Positions 1 to 10,944 are shown, counted from the stretch's first letter. The stretch is DNA of 21,511 bases from Amoebophrya sp. AT5.2 (GCA_005223375.1 RXOD01004495.1:1-21511), one strand, 5' to 3'. Numbers and translations are program-made. The notes: a model not told the origin generated them from the letters alone.

Positions 1-147
1 CCGATTTTGTGCCCTGATATTCATGTGAATTTTTTGATTTTGATCGCGTTTGCGGTCGCCCCTGGATCTTGCACGATCATAAGACTTTTTTCGGGGTCCG
101 CGTCCTGTGGTCATTGATCCGCAACGACATCGAGCGGTATCCTGTAG

Positions 148-2646
148 TTATACCGACATGAAGCTGACTCCCTCCCCGCACGTGTCCGTGTCGGCCACGA
201 GGCACGTGTATTGTTCGCCGTTCGCGTTGCTGGGGGCATTGAATTTCTCCATCGCGTCCGCCACCTGCGACCGGTCCGTGAGGCTGAGCACCCTGTCCTC
301 CCCCAGCATTTCCTCCAGCACCGCCGCCACGGCCTTCAGTCCGTTCTGCTTCGACACCAGCACCAGCGACTTCATCTGCATCGTGCGGATCCGGAGTCCG
401 GCCTTGTACGCCTTTGTAGCGAAGGCCTTCATGTTCTTTTCGTGCAGGAGTAGCTTCTCGCGCTGCTCCGCGCGCGCGGAAAACTGTGGCGGCATCCACG
501 TCACGCAGCGCGACGCCAGCTTGCGGTAGTGCGCCGCAGTGCGGTCGTGGAGGTTCGGAAGTGCGCTGTACACGCGTAGGTACCGGCCGTAAACGCCCCC
601 ACCCATCTCGACGCGGACGACGTTGGCCTTGCGGTAGCTCGCGCCCACCTGCTGCAACTCCCCCTGGAAGACGTAGTAGGGCTTCTTCGTGACGAGAACC
701 GTCGGAAACCCGGCCTGCCCGTCATAGTGGCTCACGTAGCCCTCGTGCCCACGGTTCATGTTGCCGCTGCCCTTCACGATGTTCAGCAGCGCGTTCGGAC
801 TGCTCGCGGTTTTAGAGCCACCGGCGGGGGTGGCGGTCAGGAGGATGAGGCGCGTGCTCTCCTGATCGGTCGCCTTCAGGGCGTTGGTCAGTTTTTCGAG
901 CTGGCGCGCGTAGGCCGACTGGGACTTCACGCAGTTGTGCGCTTCGTCCAGCAGCACCACTGCGCCGCTCCACATATTGACGCCCTGCCAGCTCTCCCGG
1001 CTCCCATCGGCCTTTTTTCCGAGCACCTTCTTGCCGAAACGCAAAATCAAGTCCGGCGCCGACGGCTTCATGGCGCTGCCGCCGGCGCGCGCGTAGCTGA
1101 TAATGCGGACCGGTGCCTTCGGAAAGGCGACCTGGATCGTCGTGGTGGAGCAAAAAAGTTTTAAAAAAAGAAGTACTCGAAGTCGAACAACAACTCGTGA
1201 ATGACTGCAAACATCTGCTCCCTCGTTTGAATTGGATAATCAATCTACTTTTTTTATCATACTTAATTCTATTCCATTCGCAAAGTGCATAAACTAAAAT
1301 TAATATGCAAGCTAAAGCTTATCAGGCAGCTTTCGGCGGTTTTGAATTTAGGAGCGCACCTGGGGGTAGTCTTTCACGAAGTCCGACGCTGCTTTCTCCG
1401 AGATCTTCTGCCTCCATATTTTTCCTTTTAGTCCGATGATATCCTCCATGCTTGCGATCATGTTTTTGTTCGGCGCCCACTCGTCATTCATGCGACTCAC
1501 CCAGTTCCTCGTTCCCGCCGCTGTTGCCGCGAACTGGCCGTGCTGCACGGACCAATAAACACGCCACTTCGATGGCCACCGCACCAGTTCTAGCAGAAAA
1601 TTTCTCTTCAAGTTTTCCGTCGGAACAATGACCACTTTCGGATTCTCCGACATGAAAAACAAGTCGAGCGCCTCGATCATCGTCCTCGTCTTCCCCGAGC
1701 CGGTCCGGTGGTCGATTAGGATGCGAGGCGTGTGACCGGACGCCAGGCCAGCGAGTGCGACTTCTTGGTGCGGCAGCAGGCCGCTCGTCGACGAACCCGC
1801 GCCGCCGGAGTTGTGATCGTAGCGGGGGAGGTTTCTCTGCTCCCGCAGGAACTTCTGGAAAGCCTCCGTGAAGCCCCTGTCCCCCTGCCGCAGTCCGTCT
1901 GGCCGCCCCGTGGCCGGAACGGTCGTTTGACTCGCGAACGGTAAATCGATCAGGTAATCCTGCACGGTATTTTTGTCGCCGTGCTCAGCCTCACTTGAAT
2001 CTGCTTCATCCGCTTCCGCTTCGTCGCCCTCCGTTTCGTTCCCCTGCTCGTCGAAATCTTCCAACTCCGAGTGAACCTCTTCATCTGCTTCCTCCGCCTC
2101 TATTTCCCCAGCCTCGTCTTCCAGCAATGCCACCTGCGCCGCCGCCGGCATCGGCACTGCATCTGCCTGGTGCTGTGGGAAAAGAAGGGGCCGAAAATCA
2201 TCCTGCTCTACTTCCTCCGCGCCAAGCAGCTCGTCGTTGTTCGTTGTCGTTCCGCTACTGCCGCTGCTCTCAGCATTCCTCGCCGCGACCGCAGAAATCT
2301 CGTTGTCTGGAATTGCCATCTGTTCTGCGAGCAGTGCGTCTCCGCCGAGGACATCATCCGGCAGAAGTTTGTCGCTCTGCTCCATCTGATTCGGCCCGGC
2401 ACATGACCCAGATCCGCTTCCGCAGCTACTACTGCTGCTAGTACTGCCGCTTCCACCGCCGGCATGAATGACCGCACCCTTCGGCTCGGCGTGCTGCGCG
2501 AACAGAGCGTCTATTTCGGTCTCCTGGTTGAAGACGTTCCGCCCGGTCTTCGCGGGACTCGCGACACTTGGCTTTGCTGGCGCCGGCGGTTCCTGTTTTT
2601 CCACTCGGGCGCGCTTCGACGCGGGACCGGGAGAAGACTGCAGCAT
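148..2646 (-). CDS. Split SF2 helicase/ATPase (DEAH-type), N-terminal to motif V; C-terminal end not in window
   Basis: Two minus-strand reading frames make one helicase. Exon 1 (2646-1360) starts at ATG 2646 with about 280 acidic, low-complexity residues, then motif I (HRTGSGKT, about residues 312-319, plus-strand 1687-1730) and a motif Ia-like VVIVPTENL. Exon 2 (1214-148) holds the DEAH box (LLDEAHNC, 931-957), motif III (LLTATPAGG, near 823-845) and a motif V-like CGEGVSFMS (near 153-180). A canonical GT-AG intron joins them. Motif VI is absent: the frame stops at 148 just after motif V, so the last exon is probably beyond the left edge, or the gene is truncated. Exon 2 also needs a frame change near 1150-1170, where two homopolymer runs lie. 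The layout resembles the SNF2-like/NPH-I-like helicases of large DNA viruses and their cellular relatives; that is inference. It would act as an ATP-driven nucleic-acid translocase in the nucleus. A decaying gene is possible. Confidence 0.7.
1215..1359 (-). other. Canonical GT-AG intron in the helicase gene
   Basis: The minus-strand sequence reads CCCCAG|GTGCGC at the donor and GGGAGCAG|ATGTTT at the acceptor, giving a 145-nt AT-rich intron. Joining in phase 0 links KDYPQ to MFAVIHELLFDFEYF. The upstream frame hits a stop four codons past the donor, and the downstream frame continues toward the DEAH-box exon. The sites are inferred from consensus only. Confidence 0.5.
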
Positions 2647-3044
2647 CCTTGTTACACACCACTTTTTGAGAAGTCCAAAAACCCAAAATTCCGAATATTG
2701 ATTGCTGGTGTATCGGTTCGTTGTAGCTGCGAAGATGAGATCGATTCCCCTATTTTTTTACTTCTTTGTCCGCATTTTGGAATTGGTCCTTGGCGCGTTT
2801 GCCGCAGCGGCACCACCTCGAGTCAGATTTATTCGAATCGTAATCCTCGACCAATCAATGAATCAACAGTGACTTCTTGATAGTTGAAAATGATTTGCTC
2901 CTGCCGCCCTCCCCCAAAAAGTCAGATCATCATCAAATCGCGAAATCGAAATCGAGATCATCGGAAAAAGAAAGCGAGGACACATACAAGCGATGCTCGA
3001 TCGGAACGTCGCTCGATCGAAAGTGAGAAAAAGATGCGGCGGTC

Positions 3045-3068
3045 ATCGACACCGACACCGACACCGAC
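3045..3068. repeat. ACCGAC hexamer microsatellite
   Basis: Three perfect ACCGAC units at 3051-3068 follow one degenerate unit (ATCGAC) at 3045-3050. It is non-coding as far as can be seen. The surrounding 100 bp is also rich in CGATCG and ATCG words. Confidence 0.8.
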
Positions 3069-3387
3069 GGACATATCATGACATGAGGGGGCTCATCAAC
3101 ATGTGCGATCGAAATGAAATATTTATCAAGCCGAACCGATGAAGAACACACTTAAACTACGTACAACGACACATCATGATGCATGAACTGGTCTTGCTGT
3201 TGGTTGTGTGGATCCGGCTCCGGCATCGGCATCGGAACCGAGCACGGCAAGGCGAAACGGAATGCCCATCGTTCACGCGAAACAGTATGCGTGAGCACTA
3301 CATAACACTTTTGCAGTTTTTTTCTTGATTCGCCGCGGTTCGGGGGTCCTCCTCCACTTCGTCATCCTCGGGTGGTCCTAGGGCTAC

Positions 3388-3443
3388 AGGATCTGAAATT
3401 CATCCTCGTCGCGGCTGAATTCATGCGTCGAGGATCTGAAATT
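3388..3443. repeat. 13-bp direct repeat pair
   Basis: AGGATCTGAAATT occurs at 3388-3400 and again at 3431-3443, 43 bp apart. The stretch between them contains two further related words (ATTCATCCTCGTCG and ATTCATGCGTCGAGG), which suggests a decayed tandem duplication. Confidence 0.7.
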
Positions 3444-4847
3444 AAGTACTAACTTAAGTAATCGTTTTCGGCTGGCCATCGACTTGGAAACAAGGCGAAC
3501 AACGCAAGAAAAAACCGTAAAAGATAGACCCGTAGGTAGCTTCTGTTTCCAGGCAACAGAAAAAGTGAACCGATTCGATTCCAACCATCCACCAAGAGAA
3601 AGAGGCTGAAGTATGGGCAGGAGGCAGCTGCAATCGCAACTTGGAAACCATTACAAATTCATGATGTAAAAACAAGTAACCGGAACCCATACCCAACTGA
3701 TCACCGGCGATGTCAGTTTCTCCGGGTCAAGAAATCCGGGTTTTGTTCTCGCTGCTGTTTGATCTGATGCTGAGCTTGCTTGCGCCCATCTGGTTCTGCT
3801 TCTCTTCTGTTTTTATTGCGTCGAGTTGGAAATAAGTTGGCCCCTGTCATCTTCAATGATAAGCTCCTGTGTCAATGGGAGGTGGCTGGTTCATTTCCAT
3901 TCCTGGGTCTTGTGCAGTACGTAGTTTTCATTCATCGCAAGAACCATATATAGCAATCCAATGAATCAGATTCAACAACAGAGACAGACGTCACCATAGA
4001 CTCCCTCGGGCGTGAAACAAAGGGAAAATTTCTAAGTGAAAAAAATTGAATGAGACAAGGTGACGCAAGAAAAGTGGTGGAGATGTCAGTCTACGTCATC
4101 GTGCCACTTCGTCTGATACTGATTTTAACTCTATGTCGTTCGTGGTTGGACGGTGCACAACAAACGACCTTGCTTCTCATTGCGGATCTTTCGCGATAGG
4201 AAAAGCAATGACGAAGCAAGATGTTACATAAGCATTCAAAAATTGAGATGAACGCTCGCTGGTGCAGCACAGGCTGGTGTGAGTGTATTTCTTACCTTGT
4301 TTGCAAAATTGGAGCTGTACGAATATGCGACTGTTACATTTTTACGACCCTACAGCTAGATTTCCTCTATTGCTAAGTACCAGTACCACTATGGACTTCA
4401 TTTATGTTTAGGTCAGCATTTTATTCTTTGCTTTGCATCCCTAGGTCGGAGCCACCTTATCCTGGTATACTGCTACAGCTAGGTAGTCGCACTCGCACTC
4501 GTACCCGCAGGCGCAGTCTCGTTTTTTAAAAGAAAGTGAATACATAAATTAAAATTTTAATTTTTTCAGCCGACGAGGAGAAACAAAATTATTGGGATCA
4601 TCAATCTGTAGAAAGAATCGCCGTAGAGTAGCGGCACCATGCTGTTAAAGAAGAAGAAGAACCAACGAACTGTATTTCGTCTGGTCGTGCTGCACCTGCA
4701 GCTGCTGGTGACTAGTAGTAGTACGTAAATGAGTACTTCTTTACCACGGAAACTGCAATGTATTTGGGGCAACACGCAAGAGCGCCAACGCCTCCTCGCG
4801 GGGTAACTGTACTTACTTTAACATGTTTGAAGCTTAGTTACCAGTAG

Positions 4848-4853
4848 TTTATT
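4848..4853 (-). terminator. AATAAA-like hexamer downstream of the channel stop codon
   Basis: The minus strand reads ACAATAAACT about 50 nt after the channel stop codon at 4903. The spacing suits a polyadenylation signal. Dinoflagellates generally do not rely on this hexamer and the region is AT-rich, so it may be chance. Confidence 0.2.
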
Positions 4854-4902
4854 GTCCCTCCATTCTCCTCCTTCACTTTTGCTTTTCTGCTCCAGACTCG
4901 CT

Positions 4903-7900
4903 TCAAAAACCTCCTGACCCCCGCATGGGCCCACCTGCCGGGCCGGTTCCCCCGCTTCCTCGCAACACGGTAAGCACCCGTTTGTAGCGCTGTTTTCCGT
5001 CTTTGCAGAGACGGAGGACTGCGTGCTGCTTCGGGTCCAGCGACATCTGCCTCAGCTTCACGTAAGCGTCGAGAAAGGCCTCCGCCGCGACAACCTCTTG
5101 GTGGTGGCCCCCACTCGGCAGATCATGTTGGGTACAGAGGAACAGGTCGAACAAGCGGTCGTCGGCGACGGCGGGCGAGAGCTCCAGCGACTTTGTTCCG
5201 TAGGTTCCGACCTTCGCTGCGGTTGTGGCCTGGGACGCACTGGTGTCCAGGAGCTGGACGAGATACGGCGAGCCTTTCCACTTGCGCTCGAACGCCAGAC
5301 GGGAAATCTGCGCGCCCAGTAAATCAACTTCGCCGGGGGCCGTCTTCTGCGAGGCGCTCTTCGTGGTCGACGCGCCGCGCAGAGTCTTCATCGAGGCTGC
5401 CCCGGCGCTGGTGCCCCCTCCATCCAGATGAACGGCGCTTCCGGTCGAGGACTGGCGGCGCTTCGCCAGGTGCGCTTCCAGCTCGTCCCAGTGGTCTTCG
5501 TCGCCAGTCAGTACCTCCAGCACGCTGCGGAACTCCTCGTGCAGAATACCGATCACGGGCTCCATCGATTGATGTTCCTCACGTGCGCCGGCGAACGGTT
5601 GTTCCTGCTGATGTGTGGCGACGGCGGTGCGGTAGCCCGGCGGCGTAGACGGTTTCTTGAAATTCGCCACCGGCCACGCTGGGCCACGACCTCCGCCCCC
5701 CGCGACGTAGTAATTCACCGGAACGCCCTCGCCAACGACAGAGGCAGACGGGCGATGTTGGGCCTGCAGCTGGTGAGCCGGGATCTTGAACAAAGGATCC
5801 GCATTTTTGTGCTCACCACCACCACCTCCTTCCGCGGCGGCGAGGCTCGCGGGCGGGAATCGAGCGCTGTTGGTGAAAAAGTCGGCGACGGTGTTGAGCA
5901 GCACGAGCAGGCCGAGAAACCCGACGGCGAAGAACCACACGATGGTCCACGCTTCCGTGCGGAACAAGGTCTGCACGTCGTACAGCGCGTTGTCGGAGAA
6001 GATCAGCATTTTGAACAGCGACAGCAGCGCGGTGCTGGACCGCGAAAGCCGCGCGAGCGCGCTTTCCAGCGGCAGCTCGTCGTGGAATACATCTTCAGTC
6101 GAAGGAGCGGTGGACGAGGTGGAGGATGCAGAACCACTGACCGCCACTTGTCCAAGGATGTCTTCGTTCCGTCCCACTGCGGTGACTGTGACCAGCGCGG
6201 CGACGGCGTAGAAGACGAAGCTGAGCAGGAGCCAGCCCGCGAGCGCGTGGAAGGTTTTGTAGAGCCGCTTGGTGGCCGCGAACAGAAGTTCTGAAACCGT
6301 GAACAAACGGAGAATGCGCACCAGTCGCAGGATCCGCAGCACTGCGAACAGGTGAACACAACCGGCGGCCTCCAGCGCGGCAAACCGGGTCTCGCCGAAA
6401 AGCCCTTGGAACAGAGCGATCGGCACGATGATTTCTGTCGCCCAAGCGAGCACCAGAATTGCGAGGTCGAACAGCAGAGGGAAGGAAGACGCGAGCTCCT
6501 TGAAGGTGAAGAAGTTCTTTTGTTCTTCCTCGTCCTCCTCCGGCTGTTGCTCCTGGCCCGGGGCAGGCACGATCGGCGGCCGGCGTCCTTGGGCGCGCGC
6601 TGCGTTCAGCCGCAACAGGAATTCCAGGTGGAACAGGACGAAGAAGCCCAGATCGATGCCCCGAAACGCGATGTGGGCCGACCGGGGCGTTTGGTCGGCC
6701 GGCCAGTCGTACTCAATGAGCAGGTGCAACATGTTCAGCAGCAGGAACGCGCACACGAGCGGCTCGAAGCCGGGCCGCCAGAAGAACGCCTCGCAGCTCG
6801 CAGAACACTGCTGCCACAGACTCGCGGTGGCCGCCGTGATGGCCTTCCCACCGTCGCTGAGCGGCGAGCTCGCCCGGGGCGGGGAACCCCCTTTATGTTT
6901 CCGTTCCAAGCGTCGCAACTGTTCTCGCTCACGGCGGATGGCGTCCTCGTCGGCAAGGCCGGTCCACGCGGCGCTGTTGGCGGCGCGGGGGGTCATCCGG
7001 TCTGCGCGCGGCCCGTGGCGATCGTCGTGGCGATGCCCACCATCACCACGGCGGTGATGCTTATGATCCTTCTCCACATGATACTCCTGCGGAAAGTACT
7101 TTTCATCCGCCGGGTTGTTCGCCCGGTTGTGCGATCCCTCGACGAAGACGGGGTGGTCCTCCTCCAGGTCCTCGAGCACGGTTGCAAGCTCGCCTCCGCT
7201 GGAGCTGTTCGCCAGAGACGGCAGCTGCTCTTCGGATGACATGGACGTACCCGATTTGTTCGGCTCCATGTCCATGTGCTTGCCCTCCGCGAAGAAGAGG
7301 ACGCTGCTGAATGGCGCCTTCTCTTGTTCCCCAGCAGCGTCGTGGCCCAGTTTCTTGAAGGTCGTCAACCGCGGCAGAGCCGGCTGGCGAAGGCGCAGCT
7401 CCGCGGCAGAACGCGCGTAGTAGCAGCGGTTCGCTTCTGCCGCGACGCCAGCCGCGAAGGCTTGCACCGCGGCAGCGATGCTGTTGTAGACGGAGTTGGC
7501 GGGAGGGTGGTCGTGGTTTCCGTCGTGATCGTCGGAGTTGCTTTCGTTGCGATCGTCGAAGTAGTCGTAGGAAGAATCGCGCTTGCTCGAGTTGTAGTAC
7601 GGCGAACGGTTGCGGAGGCGCTGGGTCACAGCCTGGAAAAAACTGCCGCGGCTGCTGATTTCCGTGGAGCTTCCGGTGGTCGGAGGAGACAGCAAGTTGT
7701 TCTGGCCTTTCGGCTGCTTAAAGCCGACGGCGCGGGCGTGTTGGTGGTGGTCAGTGCGTTCATCTCGACGCCCGCTGCCGCTGCGCGGATCGACATGCGC
7801 CGGCGCCGGGCGCTCCAGGTCGACGTTCATGTGGTCGTGCTCTCTTTGATTCAGCTCGGTACTCTGACTGCGCGCTCCGCCGCGGTACTGGCGCTGCTGG

Positions 7901-8952
7901 TGATGATGATGATGATGATGGCCTCCTCTGTTTTCCGAGAACTTGGAGTTGTTCTGCCGTTTCGCGTCCAGCGGGGTGCTGTGCCGCGAGTGCAGCAGCG
8001 TCGGGGCGGCGTAGTTGTCCCCGCCGGTCCACCAGGATTGCGGCTTCAGCGCTTCATCCGGGGTCATCGATTTTTCGGTCGAGGCGGCGGTGTGGCTGTC
8101 CAACTGGTCGTCGTTCGGACGCTGGTGATGCTGGGCGCGCTGAGGGTCCACGCCGGAATCTTCATCGTGAATCACACCCACTTGCGGACCGAAACCACCA
8201 ACCCCAGGCGGGACGCCGTGGTGCTGGCGGTGGTCAACGGAGATGGTCATTTTCGGCGACAAGTGCTGTCTCGGCGGCGTGCGCGGCAGCTGAAAGCCAC
8301 CGGGCGGCGGACTGCCGAGGGGGGTCTCGTGCAGCCCATGCTCCGCCTTCCACTTCTTCCATTCGAGGTCGCCATCGACAGAAGGACGCGCCGGGCACAA
8401 CAAAGTGTCGCCCGGCTTGTTCTTCGTGGTGTTCCCGCCGTTGGAAGACGTCGTGTTCACACCTGCACCCGCAAACGAAGTGCCACTCGTCCCGGAGCGC
8501 CGGGCCGCGACGCCACGCGGAGACTCGCTGCGGGCGCGCCGAGGAGACATCTTTGTAGTTTGGTGGACCTTGTCCTCCATCTTGTTCACGACCTTGTCAG
8601 CACGACTTCCCGTTCCCGCCACGCCGCCACCAGCGTTCAGATTCACTTTCGGATCACTGAAGGACAAGCGACTGCCGGAAACTGGATCTGCCCCGCGCAT
8701 CGCCGAGTAGACAGCCGGGACGTCGGTGTCGAGCTTATTGATGGAGCTGGTCGTGTCGAGCTTCTGGACTTTTATGGTGCTGCTGTTGATTCCGTCCGAG
8801 CCGCGGGATTGCCCATCAGGGCAGTTTGGATCGAACTTAAAAGCGATCTCGCGATTGCCTCGTTGCTGCAGCAAAATGTCGCGCGAGGACCGAAAAAACA
8901 GCAAGTCCTCATCCTTCTTGTTCTGGAGACGACCGTCAACCAAGAAACTCAT
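4903..8952 (-). CDS. Large single-domain voltage-gated cation channel
   Basis: A 1349-residue protein from ATG 8952. About 700 N-terminal residues are low-complexity (Ser, Gly, Arg, Pro, and a run of seven His near residues 346-352) and probably disordered and cytosolic. A six-helix channel domain occupies about 710-1028. S1 contains LLLNMLHLLIEYDW. S2 has FHLEFLLRL, the expected aromatic and acidic charge-transfer residues. S3 has FDLAILVLAW. S4 is VLRILRLVRILRLF, with four arginines at every third position (near 870). S5 lies near 898-920. The pore helix has SLFKMLIFSDNALYD (near 977), and S6 is near 1003-1028. There is a Glu/Pro-rich insert between S2 and S3 and a C-terminal cytosolic region of about 320 residues. 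The pore has neither the K+ TVGYG signature nor the Na+/Ca2+ ExW pattern, so ion selectivity cannot be called. It is a plasma or organelle membrane protein. The first ATG was used; an upstream exon is possible. Confidence 0.85.
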   Translation of the reverse strand: MSFLVDGRLQNKKDEDLLFFRSSRDILLQQRGNREIAFKFDPNCPDGQSRGSDGINSSTIKVQKLDTTSSINKLDTDVPAVYSAMRGADPVSGSRLSFSDPKVNLNAGGGVAGTGSRADKVVNKMEDKVHQTTKMSPRRARSESPRGVAARRSGTSGTSFAGAGVNTTSSNGGNTTKNKPGDTLLCPARPSVDGDLEWKKWKAEHGLHETPLGSPPPGGFQLPRTPPRQHLSPKMTISVDHRQHHGVPPGVGGFGPQVGVIHDEDSGVDPQRAQHHQRPNDDQLDSHTAASTEKSMTPDEALKPQSWWTGGDNYAAPTLLHSRHSTPLDAKRQNNSKFSENRGGHHHHHHHQQRQYRGGARSQSTELNQREHDHMNVDLERPAPAHVDPRSGSGRRDERTDHHQHARAVGFKQPKGQNNLLSPPTTGSSTEISSRGSFFQAVTQRLRNRSPYYNSSKRDSSYDYFDDRNESNSDDHDGNHDHPPANSVYNSIAAAVQAFAAGVAAEANRCYYARSAAELRLRQPALPRLTTFKKLGHDAAGEQEKAPFSSVLFFAEGKHMDMEPNKSGTSMSSEEQLPSLANSSSGGELATVLEDLEEDHPVFVEGSHNRANNPADEKYFPQEYHVEKDHKHHRRGDGGHRHDDRHGPRADRMTPRAANSAAWTGLADEDAIRREREQLRRLERKHKGGSPPRASSPLSDGGKAITAATASLWQQCSASCEAFFWRPGFEPLVCAFLLLNMLHLLIEYDWPADQTPRSAHIAFRGIDLGFFVLFHLEFLLRLNAARAQGRRPPIVPAPGQEQQPEEDEEEQKNFFTFKELASSFPLLFDLAILVLAWATEIIVPIALFQGLFGETRFAALEAAGCVHLFAVLRILRLVRILRLFTVSELLFAATKRLYKTFHALAGWLLLSFVFYAVAALVTVTAVGRNEDILGQVAVSGSASSTSSTAPSTEDVFHDELPLESALARLSRSSTALLSLFKMLIFSDNALYDVQTLFRTEAWTIVWFFAVGFLGLLVLLNTVADFFTNSARFPPASLAAAEGGGGGEHKNADPLFKIPAHQLQAQHRPSASVVGEGVPVNYYVAGGGGRGPAWPVANFKKPSTPPGYRTAVATHQQEQPFAGAREEHQSMEPVIGILHEEFRSVLEVLTGDEDHWDELEAHLAKRRQSSTGSAVHLDGGGTSAGAASMKTLRGASTTKSASQKTAPGEVDLLGAQISRLAFERKWKGSPYLVQLLDTSASQATTAAKVGTYGTKSLELSPAVADDRLFDLFLCTQHDLPSGGHHQEVVAAEAFLDAYVKLRQMSLDPKQHAVLRLCKDGKQRYKRVLTVLRGSGGTGPAGGPMRGSGGF

Positions 8953-10944
8953 CCTGCGATGGATTGGCTCTGAAGAGTTTGAGAATGGGTGGACTGGTGC
9001 AAAGAAATAATAGTACGTGTAGATCTAGATGACCTAGAGCTAGACTGAAATGCGGAACTACCAAGAAGCGCGAGCGCGTGCAGCTAGGTACTGTGGTTGA
9101 TGTGCCTGTTTGTTGAGTATCTGTTACTTACTGGCGGCGTCCTGGTCGTCGTCGTCGTCGATGAAGTTGTGTCGCGGTGGTCGAACTATTATACTTCCTG
9201 CTTAAAAGTATTTAAGCTTTAAGCAGCTTAATCTACTAGTGGTAGTGCGTGGTAGAGGTAGTACTGCTACCTATGATGGCTGGTAGTAGTTGTAGTTGTA
9301 AAAACAAAAACAATCGCTTTTGTCACAGTTTTACTTTTAATTTACTGGTGCAGATTCCATGTAAGAAAGTAGTCCTCAACCTTTTTGTGTAGGGCGAGCT
9401 TCAACTTTTAGGCTGATGTGAATGTATGCTGTGGCTGCTTCTGGTTCTGGTACAACGTACTTACGCTGACGCTAGTCCAACCTACGAATGGGAATGTAGA
9501 AGATCTTTCAGAATCCGAGCTGAGGTCGGAAGGAGAATGTGATCTCAAGTTTTTGTTCTAGAGCTAGTTGTCTTGTCCGGGGGTCTTTTCTCTTTTTCTG
9601 ACGCGAGCGTGAGCGTGTTCGTAAATGAAAATGGGCGAAAGAAGGAGGCAGTGGGTAAATCTATGCCGAACGATCTTCAACGTGTACGTGGTACTACAAG
9701 TAGTACAACAACTAAGTTTTTAGTAAATCGCTAAAGTGACTTGCTATGGTCACACAGACACGGCTCAAACAGATGAATTTACCCACGCGACGTGGGCGAC
9801 ATGGTACAGCACCGAAGTACAATCAAAAGCAGAATAAACCAAAAGCAATATATTTATATGCGAGCGGGGGGCTTCTTCTCAATCTCATCTCGACAATCTA
9901 CTTATCACGAAAAGACTTCCAACAGCAGATGAAACAAGGAATGGTCCACAACGTACATGGATGCTTTTGTTGCGAAAGCGAAACATGATAGATTACACGC
10001 AGACGGCTGGTGGTGCGTGGCAATGGCCATGGTGTATGGTGCACGACAGCCGGATACTTTCCAGGCGACCGAGTGAATGGATACAGAGCCATAGCACAAG
10101 CCAGATCGACGGACTGGCAGACCATGAAAGAAGCACGAGTTAGAGCGGCAGGAAGAACCGACAGCAAGAACAGAGAAATTGTGTCAGTCCTCTAGCATCA
10201 CCGGCTACCTCCACTTCCACCATGATCAACTAAGAACAGCTATGCTAAAGTAGTGGCAATAGCGTCGCACTCCCACTCCCTCCTCCTGGGGAATCAATTG
10301 ATTCAGCAACAGACAAGGGCAGCTCCGGATAGCTTGCCTCTGCTATTTTGCGGGCGGTCTTATTTTCGGAAGTGGATGAGGATGATGACGAGCTCGCTGC
10401 GTTTTGTTTTGGATGGGACTTCTCAGTCAGTATTCGGGTTCACTGCTTGCGTACGTCGTCTTGCCCACGCATTTGAAACAAATATAAATACCACAGGGAC
10501 CACTAGTCCTTCCTATCCTTGTTGAAAGATCGACCTCGCCGAACGAAATGGATAAATAAACAAAAAAGCAATATGACGTAGCTCCTGAAACAAGTGGAAT
10601 CCAAACCGATAAACATAGTAGCATCAAGGACCTTGGCCTTCGTTCTTTGGCTCGACATCGACAAAAAGAATAACGCGCGGCAAAATAAAGTCAAAGTCTG
10701 TGCGTTAGAGTTCTGCTTCAGCGGGTCTCTGGGGATAAGTTGTAAGTTAAGTATGCGTATGGAGGTGCTGTCAGTGTCATGTGCTTACCTTTAGCTTTAT
10801 CCGCTATAGAGCTTCATCGCGCGCCAGCTTGTTACTTCTGTCGGAGTTAGAATCATGAGTGGTCAGCTTCGCTCTTGTTGTTCTCCTCGTCGGCGTCCGC
10901 CTTTTCTTCTTCTTCCTTCAGTTCTCCTTCACGATACGCGTTGT
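8953..10944. other. Intergenic spacer, no complete gene supported
   Basis: About 2 kb of AT-richer sequence. It contains a (GTC)n stretch near 9145-9160 that belongs to a possible minus-strand exon, and hairpin-forming words such as GCTTAAA/TTTAAGC (9200-9217) and GTACTA-CAAG-TAGTAC (9691-9706). It is also rich in GTAGT/CTAC words around 9230-9300. Small open frames at 9746-10525 lack domain or composition support on either strand. Confidence 0.55.
9132..9197 (-). other. Possible upstream exon (5' UTR or coding) of the channel gene
   Basis: On the minus strand, TTTTAAGCAG (acceptor-like) ends at 9198, then 66 nt that could encode FIDDDDDQDAA lead to a strong donor GCCGCCA|GTAAGT at 9131. Splicing to the acceptor CTCTTCAG just upstream of the channel start would join in frame to KPIHRRMSFLV. 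No ATG is seen in this exon, so it may be a spliced-leader-accepting 5' UTR or an internal exon. This rests on splice consensus alone. Confidence 0.3.

Larger units (their letters stand above)
2647..4902. other. Intergenic spacer, no gene supported
   Basis: This 2.26 kb stretch is AT-richer than the flanking genes and has stops in all frames at short intervals. The small open frames inside it are low-complexity and have no domain. It holds a short hexamer repeat near 3045, a 13-bp direct repeat near 3388 and 3431, and no tRNA, rRNA or spliced-leader RNA that I can recognise by eye. As the genes on both sides are on the minus strand, it would carry the helicase promoter or trans-splice acceptor and the channel 3' UTR. 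Confidence 0.6.

Noticed and set aside
3560..3590. TTCGATTCC word like a tRNA T-loop
   Set aside because: The flanking bases do not pair as a T-stem and no acceptor or anticodon arm is found nearby.
5428..7239. Plus-strand open frames of 288 and 295 codons
   Set aside because: They are antisense to the membrane domain of the channel. Composition is Arg/Gly/Glu-rich, with no motif.
7276..8973. 565-codon plus-strand open frame
   Set aside because: It lies antisense to the ion channel gene in GC-rich DNA, has a Val/Arg/Ala-rich shadow composition and no domain. The minus strand encodes a clear six-helix channel.
9200..9217. GCTTAAA/TTTAAGC hairpin as an element end
   Set aside because: Only 7 bp, in AT-rich DNA, with no matching partner or flanking direct repeats at a distance.
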